The notes: generated from the sequence alone by a model not told the origin. Shown: positions 32,669 to 42,267, numbered from the stretch's first letter. The stretch is DNA of 64,000 nt from Sediminibacterium sp. UBA657 (GCA_002299885.1 DBOB01000002.1:1-64000), one strand, 5' to 3'. Numbers and translations are program-made.

Positions 32669-33490
32669 ATGCCATTAATAACTTTAACATCTGATATTGG
32701 CCAAGAGGATTTTATCATTGGTGCTGTTAAAGGGCAAATTTTGTCAACTATTCCTGGCTGTGTCATTGCAGATATCACACATTATTTATCGAGTAAAAAC
32801 TACCAACAAGGGGCCTATATTTTCAATAATGCTGCAAAGTATTATCCAGCAGGCACCGTGCATATTGTAATGGTGAATGCTTTTCACTATCCAACAGATC
32901 ATTTATTATTTGCCCACTACAATGGGCATTATTTTATTACACCAGACAATGGCTTTTTAACCATGATGCTGGGTTTGAAGCCAAAAGAAATTGTTAGAAT
33001 TGATTGTAAAGGCGCCGGCACTTTCATCCAAATGACGGAGCGTGTGGTAGAGGCCATTGCGTATTTTTTTGCTTCTGGAACTTTGGAAGAAGCCGGGGAA
33101 AGAACAGATACGATTCAAGAGATCTATCCAATGCAACCTACTTTAGGGCCAGATTGGATGGAAGGTCAAATTTTATTCATCGACCAGTTTGAGAATGTGG
33201 TGGTGAATATCCGTAAGGAGGAGTTTGATTTTCATGCCAAGGGCAGGTCCTTTAAGATTGTATTTACCCGAAATGAGACCATTGAAGTGTTGAGTCAAAA
33301 TTACGGATCCGTTCCAGTGGCCGACAAGATGGCTTGGTTTAACTCGGCTGGCTATTTAGAGATTGCGGTGAGAGGGGGCAATATGGCGGGTTTGTTTGGT
33401 TTGAGTAAATACGATGAAAACCAGTCTAGTAAACAACGTCCGAACGACAATAAGTGGTTTTTCCAGATGGTGCGTGTTTTCTTTGAATAG
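32669..33490 (+). CDS. SAM hydrolase / halogenase (DUF62) family protein with altered active site
   Basis: 273 aa, resembling SAM hydroxide adenosyltransferases, which split S-adenosylmethionine to adenosine and methionine, and the fluorinase/chlorinase. N-terminus ITLTSDIGQEDFIIGAVKGQ corresponds to the usual TDFG..D.YVG..KG, and HYFITPDNGFLTMML is the PDNG motif. In typical hydrolases a DPGVG..R motif precedes PDNG; here the same place reads VNAFHYPTDHLL, so the conserved Asp is Asn and the Arg is absent. The C-terminal barrel domain is present (ILFIDQFENVVVNI). Function may therefore differ from SAM hydrolysis. Stands alone between SDR and lpdA genes. Confidence 0.82.
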   Translation: MPLITLTSDIGQEDFIIGAVKGQILSTIPGCVIADITHYLSSKNYQQGAYIFNNAAKYYPAGTVHIVMVNAFHYPTDHLLFAHYNGHYFITPDNGFLTMMLGLKPKEIVRIDCKGAGTFIQMTERVVEAIAYFFASGTLEEAGERTDTIQEIYPMQPTLGPDWMEGQILFIDQFENVVVNIRKEEFDFHAKGRSFKIVFTRNETIEVLSQNYGSVPVADKMAWFNSAGYLEIAVRGGNMAGLFGLSKYDENQSSKQRPNDNKWFFQMVRVFFE

Positions 33491-33502
33491 TTGGTCATTT
33501 GT

Positions 33503-33533
33503 TTTTTCATTTGCCTTTTTCGGGGTATTTTTG
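33503..33533 (+). promoter_or_regulatory. Promoter of lpdA
   Basis: TATTTTTG (33526-33533) preceded by TTTT at 33503-33506 with a 19-nt gap. Predicted start near 33540, 24 nt before the ATG. Confidence 0.55.
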
Positions 33534-33563
33534 CACCCTAATTAACACTTAAAATAGAACTAT

Positions 33564-34973
33564 ATGGCATACGACGTAATCGTTATTGGTAGTGGTCCTG
33601 GTGGATATCCTGCTGCTATTCGTGCTTCTCAATTAGGCTTAAAAGTAGCTGTAATTGAAAAAGAAAGCTTGGGTGGAGTTTGTTTAAACTGGGGTTGTAT
33701 CCCAACCAAGGCATTGATCAAGAGTGCGCAGGTGTATGATTATGTAAAACATAGTGCAGATTATGGTATCACTACAACAGGGGTGAATCATGATTTTGGT
33801 GCAGTGGTAAAGCGCAGCCGAGGTGTGGCTGATAAGATGAGCAAAGGTGTTCAGTTCTTAATGAAAAAGAATAAGATTGATGTGATCATGGGTTATGGTA
33901 AAGTACATGCTAAAGGCAAGGTAGAAGTTAAAGCTGCGGATGGTACAACTCAAGTGATCGACACAAAATATATTGTACTTGCAACAGGTGGTCGTTCAAG
34001 AGAATTACCAAACTTAAAGCAAGATGGTAAAAAAGTAATGGGATACAGAGAAGCGATGGTGATGGATCAACAACCAAAAAGCATGATCATAGTAGGAAGT
34101 GGTGCGATAGGTGTTGAGTTTGCTTATGTATACAATAGCATGGGTACAAAAGTGACGATTGTTGAGTTTGCGCCAAGAATTGTACCAGTAGAAGACGAAG
34201 ATATTTCTAAGGAATTAGAAAAGCAATATAAGAAGCAAGGCATTGAGATCATGACCAATGCATCGGTTGAGTCAGTGGATACCACTGGTGCTGGTGTGAA
34301 AGCATTGGTTAAAAAATCAGATGGTACAACGATGACGATAGAGGCAGATGTGCTTCTAAGTGCTGCTGGTGTTGTAGCGAATATCGAAAATATTGGTTTA
34401 GAACAAAACGGAATCAAAGTAGATAAAGGAAGAGTAGTGGTAGATAAGTTTCAACAAACTGCTGTTCCAGGAATTTATGCGATTGGGGATTGTTCTCCAG
34501 GTCAAGCATTGGCGCACGTGGCTGCAAAAGAAGGGATCAATGCTGCAGAGCATATTGCATACATGGAAAAGAAGCATGCACATATGCCAGAAGGAATTGA
34601 CTACAACAATGTACCTGGATGTACTTACTGTATCCCTGAAATCTCTAGCGTAGGCTACACAGAAAAAGCAGCGAAAGAAGCAGGATATGAAATCAAAGTT
34701 GGTAAGTTCCCATTTGTAGCAAGCGGTAAAGCTTCTGCTGCGGGTGCTACCGAAGGTTTTGTGAAAGTGATTTTTGATGCAAAATATGGCGAATTTTTAG
34801 GATGTCATATGATTGGTATGAATGTAACAGAAATGATTGCTGAGGCTGTAGTTGCTCGTAAATTAGAAACTACTGCGCATGAAATTTTAAATGCAATTCA
34901 TCCACACCCAACAATGAGTGAAGGCTTGAAGGAAGCAACTGCTGCAGCATACGGCGAAGCAATTGATATCTAA
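33564..34973 (+). CDS. lpdA: Dihydrolipoyl dehydrogenase (E3)
   Basis: FAD enzyme reoxidising the lipoyl group of pyruvate, 2-oxoglutarate or branched-chain dehydrogenase complexes, or of the glycine cleavage system. FAD loop VIGSGPGGYPAAI, redox pair GGVCLNWGCIPTKAL (Cys40 and Cys45), NAD loop IIVGSGAIGVEFAYVYNSMG, YAIGDCSPGQALAHVA, and the C-terminal active-site His in HPHPTMSEGLKEA. 469 aa, normal length. No E1 or E2 genes are nearby, so it may serve several complexes. Followed by the terminator at 34995-35036. Confidence 0.95.
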   Translation: MAYDVIVIGSGPGGYPAAIRASQLGLKVAVIEKESLGGVCLNWGCIPTKALIKSAQVYDYVKHSADYGITTTGVNHDFGAVVKRSRGVADKMSKGVQFLMKKNKIDVIMGYGKVHAKGKVEVKAADGTTQVIDTKYIVLATGGRSRELPNLKQDGKKVMGYREAMVMDQQPKSMIIVGSGAIGVEFAYVYNSMGTKVTIVEFAPRIVPVEDEDISKELEKQYKKQGIEIMTNASVESVDTTGAGVKALVKKSDGTTMTIEADVLLSAAGVVANIENIGLEQNGIKVDKGRVVVDKFQQTAVPGIYAIGDCSPGQALAHVAAKEGINAAEHIAYMEKKHAHMPEGIDYNNVPGCTYCIPEISSVGYTEKAAKEAGYEIKVGKFPFVASGKASAAGATEGFVKVIFDAKYGEFLGCHMIGMNVTEMIAEAVVARKLETTAHEILNAIHPHPTMSEGLKEATAAAYGEAIDI

Positions 34974-34994
34974 CTAGCTTGGAATAAAATACAG

Positions 34995-35036
34995 AATGGC
35001 TCGTGCTTCAAATGATTTTGAATGCGGGCCATTTTT
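34995..35036 (+). terminator. Intrinsic terminator after lpdA
   Basis: AATGGC-U-CG (34995-35003) pairs with CGGGCCATT (35025-35033), an internal loop follows, and TTCAAA/TTTGAA closes the top; T run from 35032 to 35036. Confidence 0.75.
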
Positions 35037-35076
35037 AATAAGATGCTATTAAAAGGAAGTAAGGAACAATATTATA

Positions 35077-36663
35077 ATGAAGTACGAAAAAGAAATTAAC
35101 CGAAGAAAAAGCTTTGCGATCATCTCTCACCCAGATGCTGGTAAGACGACCTTGACAGAGAAATTATTGTTATTCGGTGGTGCCATCCAAACAGCAGGTG
35201 CCGTAAAAAGCAATAAGATCAAAAAGCATGCGACATCGGATTTTATGGAGATTGAACGTCAAAGAGGTATCTCAGTAGCAACTTCGGTGATGTCTTTTGA
35301 ATACAAAGGCAATTTGATTAATTTATTGGATACACCAGGTCACAAGGACTTTGCAGAAGATACTTACAGAACCTTAACTGCAGTGGATAGTGTGATATTG
35401 GTGATTGATTCTGTGAATGGGGTAGAGCCGCAAACAAGAAGGTTGATGGAAGTTTGTAGTATGCGCGCCACACCGGTGATTGTGTTTATTAATAAGATGG
35501 ATCGTGATGGTAAGAACAGATTTGATTTATTAGAAGAGATAGAAGCAGAATTAAAAATTTCTTTACATCCTATGACTTGGCCTATTAATAGCGGTAAAGA
35601 ATTTAAGGGTGTATATAATTTACACGATAAAAGTTTACGTTTATTTACAGCAAGTACAAAAGCAGATGATGAAGATGTGGTAGCGATTGGTGATTTATCT
35701 AGTGCTGTCTTACAACAAAAAGTGGGCGACCGTGACGCCGATTTATTAAGAGAAGATGTTGAATTAATTGATGGGGTATATGGCGCATTGAATCCTGCAG
35801 ATTATTTATCTGGTTCTATTGCTCCAGTATTTTTTGGCTCTGCGGTGAATAATTTTGGGGTACAAGAAATGTTGGACACTTTTATTCAGATTGCGCCAAC
35901 ACCTCGTGATAGAGAAACAAGTGTCAGAAAAGTGCAAGCTGGTGAAGACAAGTTCAGCGGTTTCATTTTTAAGATCCACGCCAATCTAGATCCAAAGCAC
36001 CGAGATAGAATCGCTTTTATGCGTGTATGTAGTGGAAGGTTCGAGCGCAATAAATATTATACGCATGTACGTTTAGACAAGGATGTGCGTTTTACCAATC
36101 CTTATACTTTCTTGGCACGCAGCAAGGATATCGTGGAAGATGCTTATCCAGGGGATGTGGTGGGTCTTTTTGATACAGGTAATTTTAAGATAGGAGATAC
36201 GCTTACCGAAGGAGAAAAGTTTTTCTTTACAGGTATCCCAACTTTCTCGCCAGAGATTTTTAAAGAATTGGTGAACAAGGATCCAATGAAGACCAAGCAA
36301 TTGGAGAAAGGTATTCAACAGTTAACAGACGAAGGTGTGGCGCAGTTGTTCACGCAGTTTGGCGGGAATAAAAAAATCATTGGTTGTGTGGGTGACTTAC
36401 AATTTGAAGTTATTCAATACCGTTTGTTACAGGAGTATGGCGCGGCTTGTGAATTCAGAACCCTGCCTTTTTATAAAGCATGTTGGTTGACCTCTACGGA
36501 TAAAAATAAGTTGAATGATTTCTTACGTTACAAACAACAAAATGCGGCCGAAGACAAAGATGGTTCACCCGTTTATTTAGCACAAAGTGAATGGTTCTTG
36601 AATACAGAGATCACCAACAATCCAGACATTACTTTTCACTTCACGAACGAAGTCAATAAATAA
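35077..36663 (+). CDS. prfC: Peptide chain release factor 3
   Basis: Translational GTPase that removes RF1/RF2 from the ribosome after peptide release. G1 is SHPDAGKTTLTEKLLLFGGA, switch I RQRGISVATSVM, G3 DTPGHKDFAEDTYRTL, and G4 NKMDRDG, in the RF3 (not EF-G) version, with the C-terminal RF3-specific domain ending LYLAQSEWFL-like (PVYLAQSEWFLN). 528 aa, the usual length. RimO follows after 33 nt on the same strand; both act on the ribosome, so co-transcription is plausible. Confidence 0.95.
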   Translation: MKYEKEINRRKSFAIISHPDAGKTTLTEKLLLFGGAIQTAGAVKSNKIKKHATSDFMEIERQRGISVATSVMSFEYKGNLINLLDTPGHKDFAEDTYRTLTAVDSVILVIDSVNGVEPQTRRLMEVCSMRATPVIVFINKMDRDGKNRFDLLEEIEAELKISLHPMTWPINSGKEFKGVYNLHDKSLRLFTASTKADDEDVVAIGDLSSAVLQQKVGDRDADLLREDVELIDGVYGALNPADYLSGSIAPVFFGSAVNNFGVQEMLDTFIQIAPTPRDRETSVRKVQAGEDKFSGFIFKIHANLDPKHRDRIAFMRVCSGRFERNKYYTHVRLDKDVRFTNPYTFLARSKDIVEDAYPGDVVGLFDTGNFKIGDTLTEGEKFFFTGIPTFSPEIFKELVNKDPMKTKQLEKGIQQLTDEGVAQLFTQFGGNKKIIGCVGDLQFEVIQYRLLQEYGAACEFRTLPFYKACWLTSTDKNKLNDFLRYKQQNAAEDKDGSPVYLAQSEWFLNTEITNNPDITFHFTNEVNK

Positions 36664-36696
36664 AAATCAACGAATTCAATTCGTCAAACATATTCT

Positions 36697-38007
36697 ATGA
36701 AGTCAAAAACTTTAAAGCAGAACAAGGTCAATATCATCACATTAGGTTGTAGTAAAAACTTGGTGGATAGTGAAATGCTAAGTGGTCAATTGGTGGCCAA
36801 TGACATTGACGTGGTGCATGAAAATAAAAAATTAGACCATAATATTGTGGTGGTGAATACTTGTGGATTCATTGACAAGGCGAAGGAAGAAAGTGTGAAT
36901 ACGATTTTAGACCAAGTAGCTTTAAAAAATAAAGGCAAATTAGATAAGGTTTATGTAACAGGCTGTTTGAGCGAAAGATACAGAGGTGACCTAGCTGCAG
37001 AAATACCAGAAGTGGATGCCTGGTTTGGCACCATGGAATTGCCTTTGATGTTGAATCAATTGAATGCCGACTATAAAGCAGAATTATTGGGGGAACGATT
37101 ATTGAGTACGCCACAGCATTATGCTTATTTAAAAATTAGTGAAGGTTGTAACCGTACCTGTTCTTTTTGTGCGATTCCTTTGATGCGCGGACAACACGTA
37201 AGTAAAACCATCGAGCAATTGGTGGATGAAGCGAAAGGCTTGGTAAAGAAAGGGGTTAAAGAGTTGATGTTAATTGCCCAGGAATTAACATATTATGGAT
37301 TGGATATTTATAAAGAGCGTGCCTTGCCTAAATTATTACATGCGTTAGCAGATGTAGAAGGGGTGGAGTGGATCCGTCTACACTATGCGTATCCTTCTAA
37401 GTTCCCTTTAGACATTTTGGATGCCATGCGTGAGCGTGATAATATTTGTAACTACATTGATATTCCATTACAGCATGCTAGCAATAATATGCTAAAAGCC
37501 ATGCGTCGTAATATTACGAGAGAGGAGATGACCGAATTGATTCATGAAATCAGAAAGCGTGTACCAGGTATTGCTATACGTACCACTTTGATTGCTGGTT
37601 TCCCTGGTGAAACTTTGGAAGATATCGAAGAATTAAAGGCATTTTTACAATTGCATAAATTCGATCGTGTGGGCATCTTCACTTATAGCCACGAAGAAAA
37701 TACAAGCGCACATGATTTAGTAGACGATGTGCCTGCAGCAGAAAAACAACGCCGTGCCGAGGAGATTATGGAAGTGCAACAGGAAATTAGCCTAGAGATC
37801 AATCAATCTAAGGAAGGGCAGATTTTAAAAGTATTGGTAGATAAAAAAGAAGCTGGTCGTTATTTAGGCCGCACGGAATTTGATAGTGTGGAGGTAGACA
37901 ACGAAGTGGTGATCAATACCAATAAAAGATTGAAGCCAGGTGATTTTGTAATGGTGAAAATTACGAAAGCGTACGACTATGATTTAGAGGGCGATTTAGT
38001 TGACTAG
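36697..38007 (+). CDS. rimO: Ribosomal protein S12 methylthiotransferase
   Basis: Radical-SAM enzyme that adds a methylthio group to the conserved aspartate of ribosomal protein S12. The N-terminal MTTase domain supplies three cluster cysteines (Cys18 in TLGCSKNLVDSE, Cys56 in NTCGFID, Cys90 in VTGCLSERY). The radical-SAM motif is CNRTCSFC (Cys151, 155, 158), followed by PLMRG. GLDIY, HYAYPSKFPLDIL and IDIPLQHAS are RimO rather than MiaB signatures, and the C-terminus is a TRAM domain. 436 aa. Its last 47 nt overlap the convergent membrane hydroxylase gene. Confidence 0.95.
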   Translation: MKSKTLKQNKVNIITLGCSKNLVDSEMLSGQLVANDIDVVHENKKLDHNIVVVNTCGFIDKAKEESVNTILDQVALKNKGKLDKVYVTGCLSERYRGDLAAEIPEVDAWFGTMELPLMLNQLNADYKAELLGERLLSTPQHYAYLKISEGCNRTCSFCAIPLMRGQHVSKTIEQLVDEAKGLVKKGVKELMLIAQELTYYGLDIYKERALPKLLHALADVEGVEWIRLHYAYPSKFPLDILDAMRERDNICNYIDIPLQHASNNMLKAMRRNITREEMTELIHEIRKRVPGIAIRTTLIAGFPGETLEDIEELKAFLQLHKFDRVGIFTYSHEENTSAHDLVDDVPAAEKQRRAEEIMEVQQEISLEINQSKEGQILKVLVDKKEAGRYLGRTEFDSVEVDNEVVINTNKRLKPGDFVMVKITKAYDYDLEGDLVD

Positions 38008-39232
38008 TAAATGCAGCCACAGTTGCTGTACTAACAAAAAAGTACCCTATTAAGATATAGCTACTTGCTCCAAAATAGTTTTGTAGTCCAAACCATCCTC
38101 CGTAATAAAGGATGCCTCCAACACAAATCATATTCTTCACTACTTCATAGATTAATGCTCTTGGATTGCGGTCCATGAATTCCGTTAAAGCATACACTTG
38201 CGCAAAAATAAATAAGCCATAGTACATCATATTGGTTAGTCCTATACTAGCTACATTACCAAATAAGTAACTTACAATTAAGAGCAAACAAAATAGTTGA
38301 ATCCATAAGTAAATAATCATACCCTTAGGGGCAGGTGTATCGTATTTTTCAAAATGGTAGACGTCTTCGATTTTATACACTGGATATTTTTCAATTACAT
38401 CTGCTGGCCTCCAACCTAATGGCATCAACCAAACGCGTAATTTATCTTTCCAACTTTGTGTATGCCAAGCATCTTGCATTAATAACCATAGATGCATGAA
38501 GTTAATTTTGATTGGATTCCAAGTACGCACTGGTCTTGTTACACCATATACAGCAGGTATTGTAGGGCTTTCTTCTTGGAATGTGCCAAACATACGATCC
38601 CAAAAAATAAATATCTGACCATAGTTTTTATCTAAGTATTCTGGGTTGATGGCGTGGTGCACACGGTGATGTGCCGGTGTCACAATGATGTATTCTAGCC
38701 AGCCCATCTTATTGATATGTTGTGTATGGTACCAGAACTGTGCAAATAAATGCAAAGGTGCTACCACGGCAATCACTTGTTGAGGCACACCAAATAATGC
38801 GGCAGGAATCAATAAAAATGCATAGATCCTAAAGTATACAGAGATACTTTGTCTTAATGCACAGGCTAAATTAAATTCTTCACTACTATGATGTACAATA
38901 TGATTGTTCCAGAAAAAGTTTACAGTGTGTGCTAAACGGTGCACCCAATAACCCGCAAAATCTAAAGCCAAAAATGCAATCACATACAATAACCAGCTTG
39001 ACTGTACTTGATAAATCGTAAGGTTTTCCACCATCCAGCTATAACTAATAATCGCAATGCTTAATCCTAAAACATCCTTTGTTGAATTGGTCACCCCCGA
39101 GCTTAAACTAGAGATCATGTCCATCGTTCTGACAGTATCATTGCCCTTGCGCCAGCCGTACCATTTTTCAAATAGTACTAAAAGCAGAAATAGGGGCATA
39201 GCAATAATCAAAATCTTACCGTAGGTTTCCAT
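37961..39232 (-). CDS. Sterol desaturase / fatty acid hydroxylase family membrane protein
   Basis: Integral membrane di-iron oxygenase of 423 aa. Histidine boxes: HRLAH (98-102), HIVHH (111-115), and HHRVHH (188-193), with an additional WYHTQH (168-172). The conserved end of the domain is YGQIFIFWDRMFGTFQEE. After the catalytic domain come four or more hydrophobic segments (about 300-415). Overall length and the FWDRMFGTF block resemble alkylglycerol monooxygenase (AGMO/TMEM195) as well as bacterial desaturase-like proteins, so the lipid substrate is open. The final 15 codons lie antisense to the end of rimO. Confidence 0.88.
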   Translation of the reverse strand: METYGKILIIAMPLFLLLVLFEKWYGWRKGNDTVRTMDMISSLSSGVTNSTKDVLGLSIAIISYSWMVENLTIYQVQSSWLLYVIAFLALDFAGYWVHRLAHTVNFFWNNHIVHHSSEEFNLACALRQSISVYFRIYAFLLIPAALFGVPQQVIAVVAPLHLFAQFWYHTQHINKMGWLEYIIVTPAHHRVHHAINPEYLDKNYGQIFIFWDRMFGTFQEESPTIPAVYGVTRPVRTWNPIKINFMHLWLLMQDAWHTQSWKDKLRVWLMPLGWRPADVIEKYPVYKIEDVYHFEKYDTPAPKGMIIYLWIQLFCLLLIVSYLFGNVASIGLTNMMYYGLFIFAQVYALTEFMDRNPRALIYEVVKNMICVGGILYYGGWFGLQNYFGASSYILIGYFFVSTATVAAFTSQLNRPLNHSRTLS

Positions 39233-39300
39233 AGGGGCTTGTTTTAGCGTGCAATCTTTTGCCCTATAAAAGTATTATTTTTCTTTCAATATCGAATAAA

Positions 39301-40938
39301 ATGCCTTTATCAATGCAATTTTCCCGAAATTTGCCCACGATGTCTCAAAGCAGTAAGCATATCCCATTTAGTTCAACCCATGAATTCTCTAAATTAATCA
39401 ATGATTATTTAGAGGGCAAAGGGACAGCGCTTGACTTTGTGCAGTATGCGCCTAATCTTGAAGGGTATCGAGCAGCGATCGAAGGCCGAAAAAAACATCC
39501 AATCAATCGAAATTTATTGTTTGATGTATTGACAAAACAATATGCGAATCTTCCACAAGAAAATGCGGTCAACAATCAAATCGCTCTATTGAATAAGGAC
39601 AATACTTTTATTGTCACTACTGCACATCAGCCTAATTTATTTACAGGGCCATTGTATTTTTTTTATAAAATCATTCATGCCATTCAATTAGCAGCTAGTT
39701 TGAAGGAAGCATTTCCTGAATGTAATTTTGTTCCTGTGTACTACATGGGTTCCGAAGACGCCGACTTAGAAGAAGTAGGTTCCTTTAATTTAGATGCTAA
39801 AAATTATCAATGGGCGACCAAACAAACTGGCGCAATAGGAAGGATGCAGGTAGATGATGCTTTACTTGTTTTATTAAAACAATTAGAAAGCTATTGGACA
39901 ATATTGCCTCAAGGTCAAAAAGCATTGGAGATTTTAAAAGAAGCATATCAAAAAGGGAAAACAATTAGCGAAGCTACATTGTCTTTTGTGCATGCATTTT
40001 TTGGATCAAAAGGATTGTTGGTATTACAACCTGATGATGCCGCGCTTAAAGCAGCATTTATTCCTGTGATGGAAAAGGAATTAATGTCAGGGTTTTCTCA
40101 TGAAGCGATACAGCCAACCATTGCTGCATTGTCAAAAGACTACCATGTTCAATCAGAAGGTAGATCTATCAATTTATTTTATTTAAAAGACAATCTAAGA
40201 GCAAGGATCGAAAAGCAAGGCGAGCAGTATATTGTGGTGGATACGGATATTCAATTTACACAAGCCGAAATCATTACAGAATTACATCAGCATCCGGAAA
40301 GGTTTAGCCCGAATGTGATTTTAAGAGGGGTTTATCAGGAAACAATTTTACCTGGTATTGTTTTTGTTGGTGGAGGAGGAGAATTAGCTTATTGGATGGA
40401 GTTGAAAAATGTATTTCAAGCAGTTGGAGTACATTATCCTTTATTGCAATTAAGAAACTCTTTTTTATTGATGTCTCATAAACAAGCCGAACAATGGTCT
40501 GCTATGCAGTTTGAGGAACATGACTTATTTAAACCTATCCTTGAATTAGAAATTGCTTATGTAAAAAAACATACCAATACTAAATTGGATTTGCAGGATC
40601 AATTGAATCAGTTATCCAATTTGTACATCAATATTAAAAATCAAGCAGTACAAGTAGACGCTTCATTAGGTGCGCACGCCGAAAATCTAGCACAGCAAGT
40701 TAAAGCGAAGTTATTAGCACTAGAAAAGAAAATGCTACGTGCCGAAAGACGCAAGCAATCAGTGGATATCCAACGCATACATCGCATTAAAAAGGAATTA
40801 TTTCCTCAAAATAATTTACAAGAACGTGAGGAGCATTTTTCTAAATGGGTAGGTCAATATGGTTTATCTTGGATAGACACCATCATGGAAAATTCTACAA
40901 GCTTGGAGTCAAGATTTAGCATCATCAAATTTGACTAA
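39301..40938 (+). CDS. bshC: Bacillithiol biosynthesis cysteine-adding enzyme
   Basis: Last step of bacillithiol synthesis: adds cysteine to glucosaminyl-malate. TAHQPNLFTGPLYFFYK (107-123) and YYMGSEDADLEEV (147-159) are the nucleotidyl-like site of the family, and WMELKNVF plus a long C-terminal coiled-coil (about 430-530) complete the BshC layout. 545 aa from ATG 39301; TTG 39259, ATG 39313 and ATG 39340 are other possible starts. The stop codon overlaps the purE stop on the opposite strand by 4 nt. BshA and BshB are not in the window. Confidence 0.93.
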   Translation: MPLSMQFSRNLPTMSQSSKHIPFSSTHEFSKLINDYLEGKGTALDFVQYAPNLEGYRAAIEGRKKHPINRNLLFDVLTKQYANLPQENAVNNQIALLNKDNTFIVTTAHQPNLFTGPLYFFYKIIHAIQLAASLKEAFPECNFVPVYYMGSEDADLEEVGSFNLDAKNYQWATKQTGAIGRMQVDDALLVLLKQLESYWTILPQGQKALEILKEAYQKGKTISEATLSFVHAFFGSKGLLVLQPDDAALKAAFIPVMEKELMSGFSHEAIQPTIAALSKDYHVQSEGRSINLFYLKDNLRARIEKQGEQYIVVDTDIQFTQAEIITELHQHPERFSPNVILRGVYQETILPGIVFVGGGGELAYWMELKNVFQAVGVHYPLLQLRNSFLLMSHKQAEQWSAMQFEEHDLFKPILELEIAYVKKHTNTKLDLQDQLNQLSNLYINIKNQAVQVDASLGAHAENLAQQVKAKLLALEKKMLRAERRKQSVDIQRIHRIKKELFPQNNLQEREEHFSKWVGQYGLSWIDTIMENSTSLESRFSIIKFD

Positions 40939-41453
40939 GCGTCAAATTGATTATCCCAACTAGTTTTTAGTTTACTTACTTTCTCCAATACTTCAGTCTC
41001 CATTTGTAATTTGTAATCCGCCATTGCCAAAGCAATTGTTTCATTATGGGTACCGATAATTTGTGCAGCTAATAAACCTGCATTCTTTGCTGCATTCAAA
41101 GCAACGGTTGCAACAGGGACGCCATTTGGCATTTGTAATATAGATAAGATAGAATCCCATCCATCAATTGAATTAGAAGATTTAATTGGAACACCAATCA
41201 CAGGTAAGGTGGTGATAGAAGCTATCATGCCTGGTAAATGTGCTGCGCCACCAGCTCCTGCAATAATCACTTTAAGGCCTCTTGATTTTGCTTGCTTAGC
41301 ATATTCAACCATACGCTCTGGCGTTCTATGTGCCGAAACCACCGTTAATTCAAAAGGAATATTGAATGTTTTTAGAATATCCGCAGCAGCTTGCATAATG
41401 TTTAAATCACTGTCACTTCCCATGATAATCCCTACAATTGGTTGGTTGGCCAT
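40935..41453 (-). CDS. purE: 5-(carboxyamino)imidazole ribonucleotide mutase
   Basis: Purine synthesis: converts N5-CAIR to CAIR. Class I PurE motifs GIIMGSDSDLNIM, VVSAHRTPERMVEYA, IAGAGGAAHLPGMIAS, and PVIGVPIKSSNSIDGWDSIL, which include the catalytic histidine in SAHR. 172 aa from ATG 41453; the frame runs up to a TTG at 41471. Class I enzymes work with PurK, which is not seen here. Ends tail to tail with bshC (CTAA shared by both stops). Confidence 0.95.
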   Translation of the reverse strand: MANQPIVGIIMGSDSDLNIMQAAADILKTFNIPFELTVVSAHRTPERMVEYAKQAKSRGLKVIIAGAGGAAHLPGMIASITTLPVIGVPIKSSNSIDGWDSILSILQMPNGVPVATVALNAAKNAGLLAAQIIGTHNETIALAMADYKLQMETEVLEKVSKLKTSWDNQFDA

Positions 41454-41544
41454 AAAATGTATTTGATGCAAGATACAAATTCGTAGTTAATTAGAAATCA
41501 AATAGCGCTTAATTGCTAAAATTATATGCTTATCCTTGTTCAAA

Positions 41545-42267
41545 TTATGAGCTTAAAGCTCTTTTATACAATTGAATAGTATTCTCTAAACCTAGGTAAA
41601 TTGCATCACTAATTAAAGCATGTCCAATACTTACTTCATCAATATTTGGAATAGATTGTATTAAATAAGGCAGGTTGAATCTGTCTAAATCATGTCCTGC
41701 GTTAACACCTAGTCCTAATTTTTTTGCCAGGCTTGCAGCACTCATATAAGGTGCAATCGCAATTTCTTTATGTCCTGCAGCAAATTGCTTTGCATACATT
41801 TCGGTATATAATTCTATACGATCGGTCCCGGTTGTAGCAGCAGCTTCCACCATTTTCTCATTCGGGTCTACAAAAATAGATACACGTATGCCTGCCTTTT
41901 TAAATACCGCAATGATCTCTTTTAAATAAGCTTGTTCCGTTATGGTATCCCAACCATGGTCGCTGGTTAATTGGCCCAATGTATCGGGTACAAGGGTCAC
42001 TTGATGCGGTTTGTTCGCTAAAACAAGGTCTATAAATTTTTGTTCTTTTGGATTGCCTTCAATGTTGAACTCTGTATGTATATTTTGCTTTAAATCATAA
42101 ACGTCTTGGTAACGAATATGTCGCTCGTCTGGTCTTGGATGCACAGTAATACCTTCTGCACCAAAACGTTCACAATCCAATGCTACTTTTAATAAGTCGG
42201 GATTATTGCTTCCACGACTATTTCTTAGCGTAGCGATCTTATTTATGTTTACACTTAAACGAGTCAT
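41545..42267 (-). CDS. pdxJ: Pyridoxine 5'-phosphate synthase
   Basis: Condenses 1-deoxyxylulose 5-phosphate with 3-amino-2-oxopropyl phosphate to make pyridoxine 5'-phosphate (vitamin B6, DXP-dependent route). TIM barrel with start RLSVNINKIATLRNSRG, catalytic HPRPDERHIRYQDV, and NAGHDLDRFNLPYL, all standard. 240 aa from ATG 42267; TTG 42273 is the alternative. The gene is divergent from the UbiD-type gene with 40 nt between starts. It fits the ispE gene in the window, as both use deoxyxylulose phosphate-derived metabolism. Confidence 0.95.
   Translation of the reverse strand: MTRLSVNINKIATLRNSRGSNNPDLLKVALDCERFGAEGITVHPRPDERHIRYQDVYDLKQNIHTEFNIEGNPKEQKFIDLVLANKPHQVTLVPDTLGQLTSDHGWDTITEQAYLKEIIAVFKKAGIRVSIFVDPNEKMVEAAATTGTDRIELYTEMYAKQFAAGHKEIAIAPYMSAASLAKKLGLGVNAGHDLDRFNLPYLIQSIPNIDEVSIGHALISDAIYLGLENTIQLYKRALSS

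Noticed and set aside
36664..36696. Small palindrome between prfC and rimO (ACGAATTCAATTCGT)
   Set aside because: Short stem without a T run; does not look like a terminator and the genes are probably co-transcribed.
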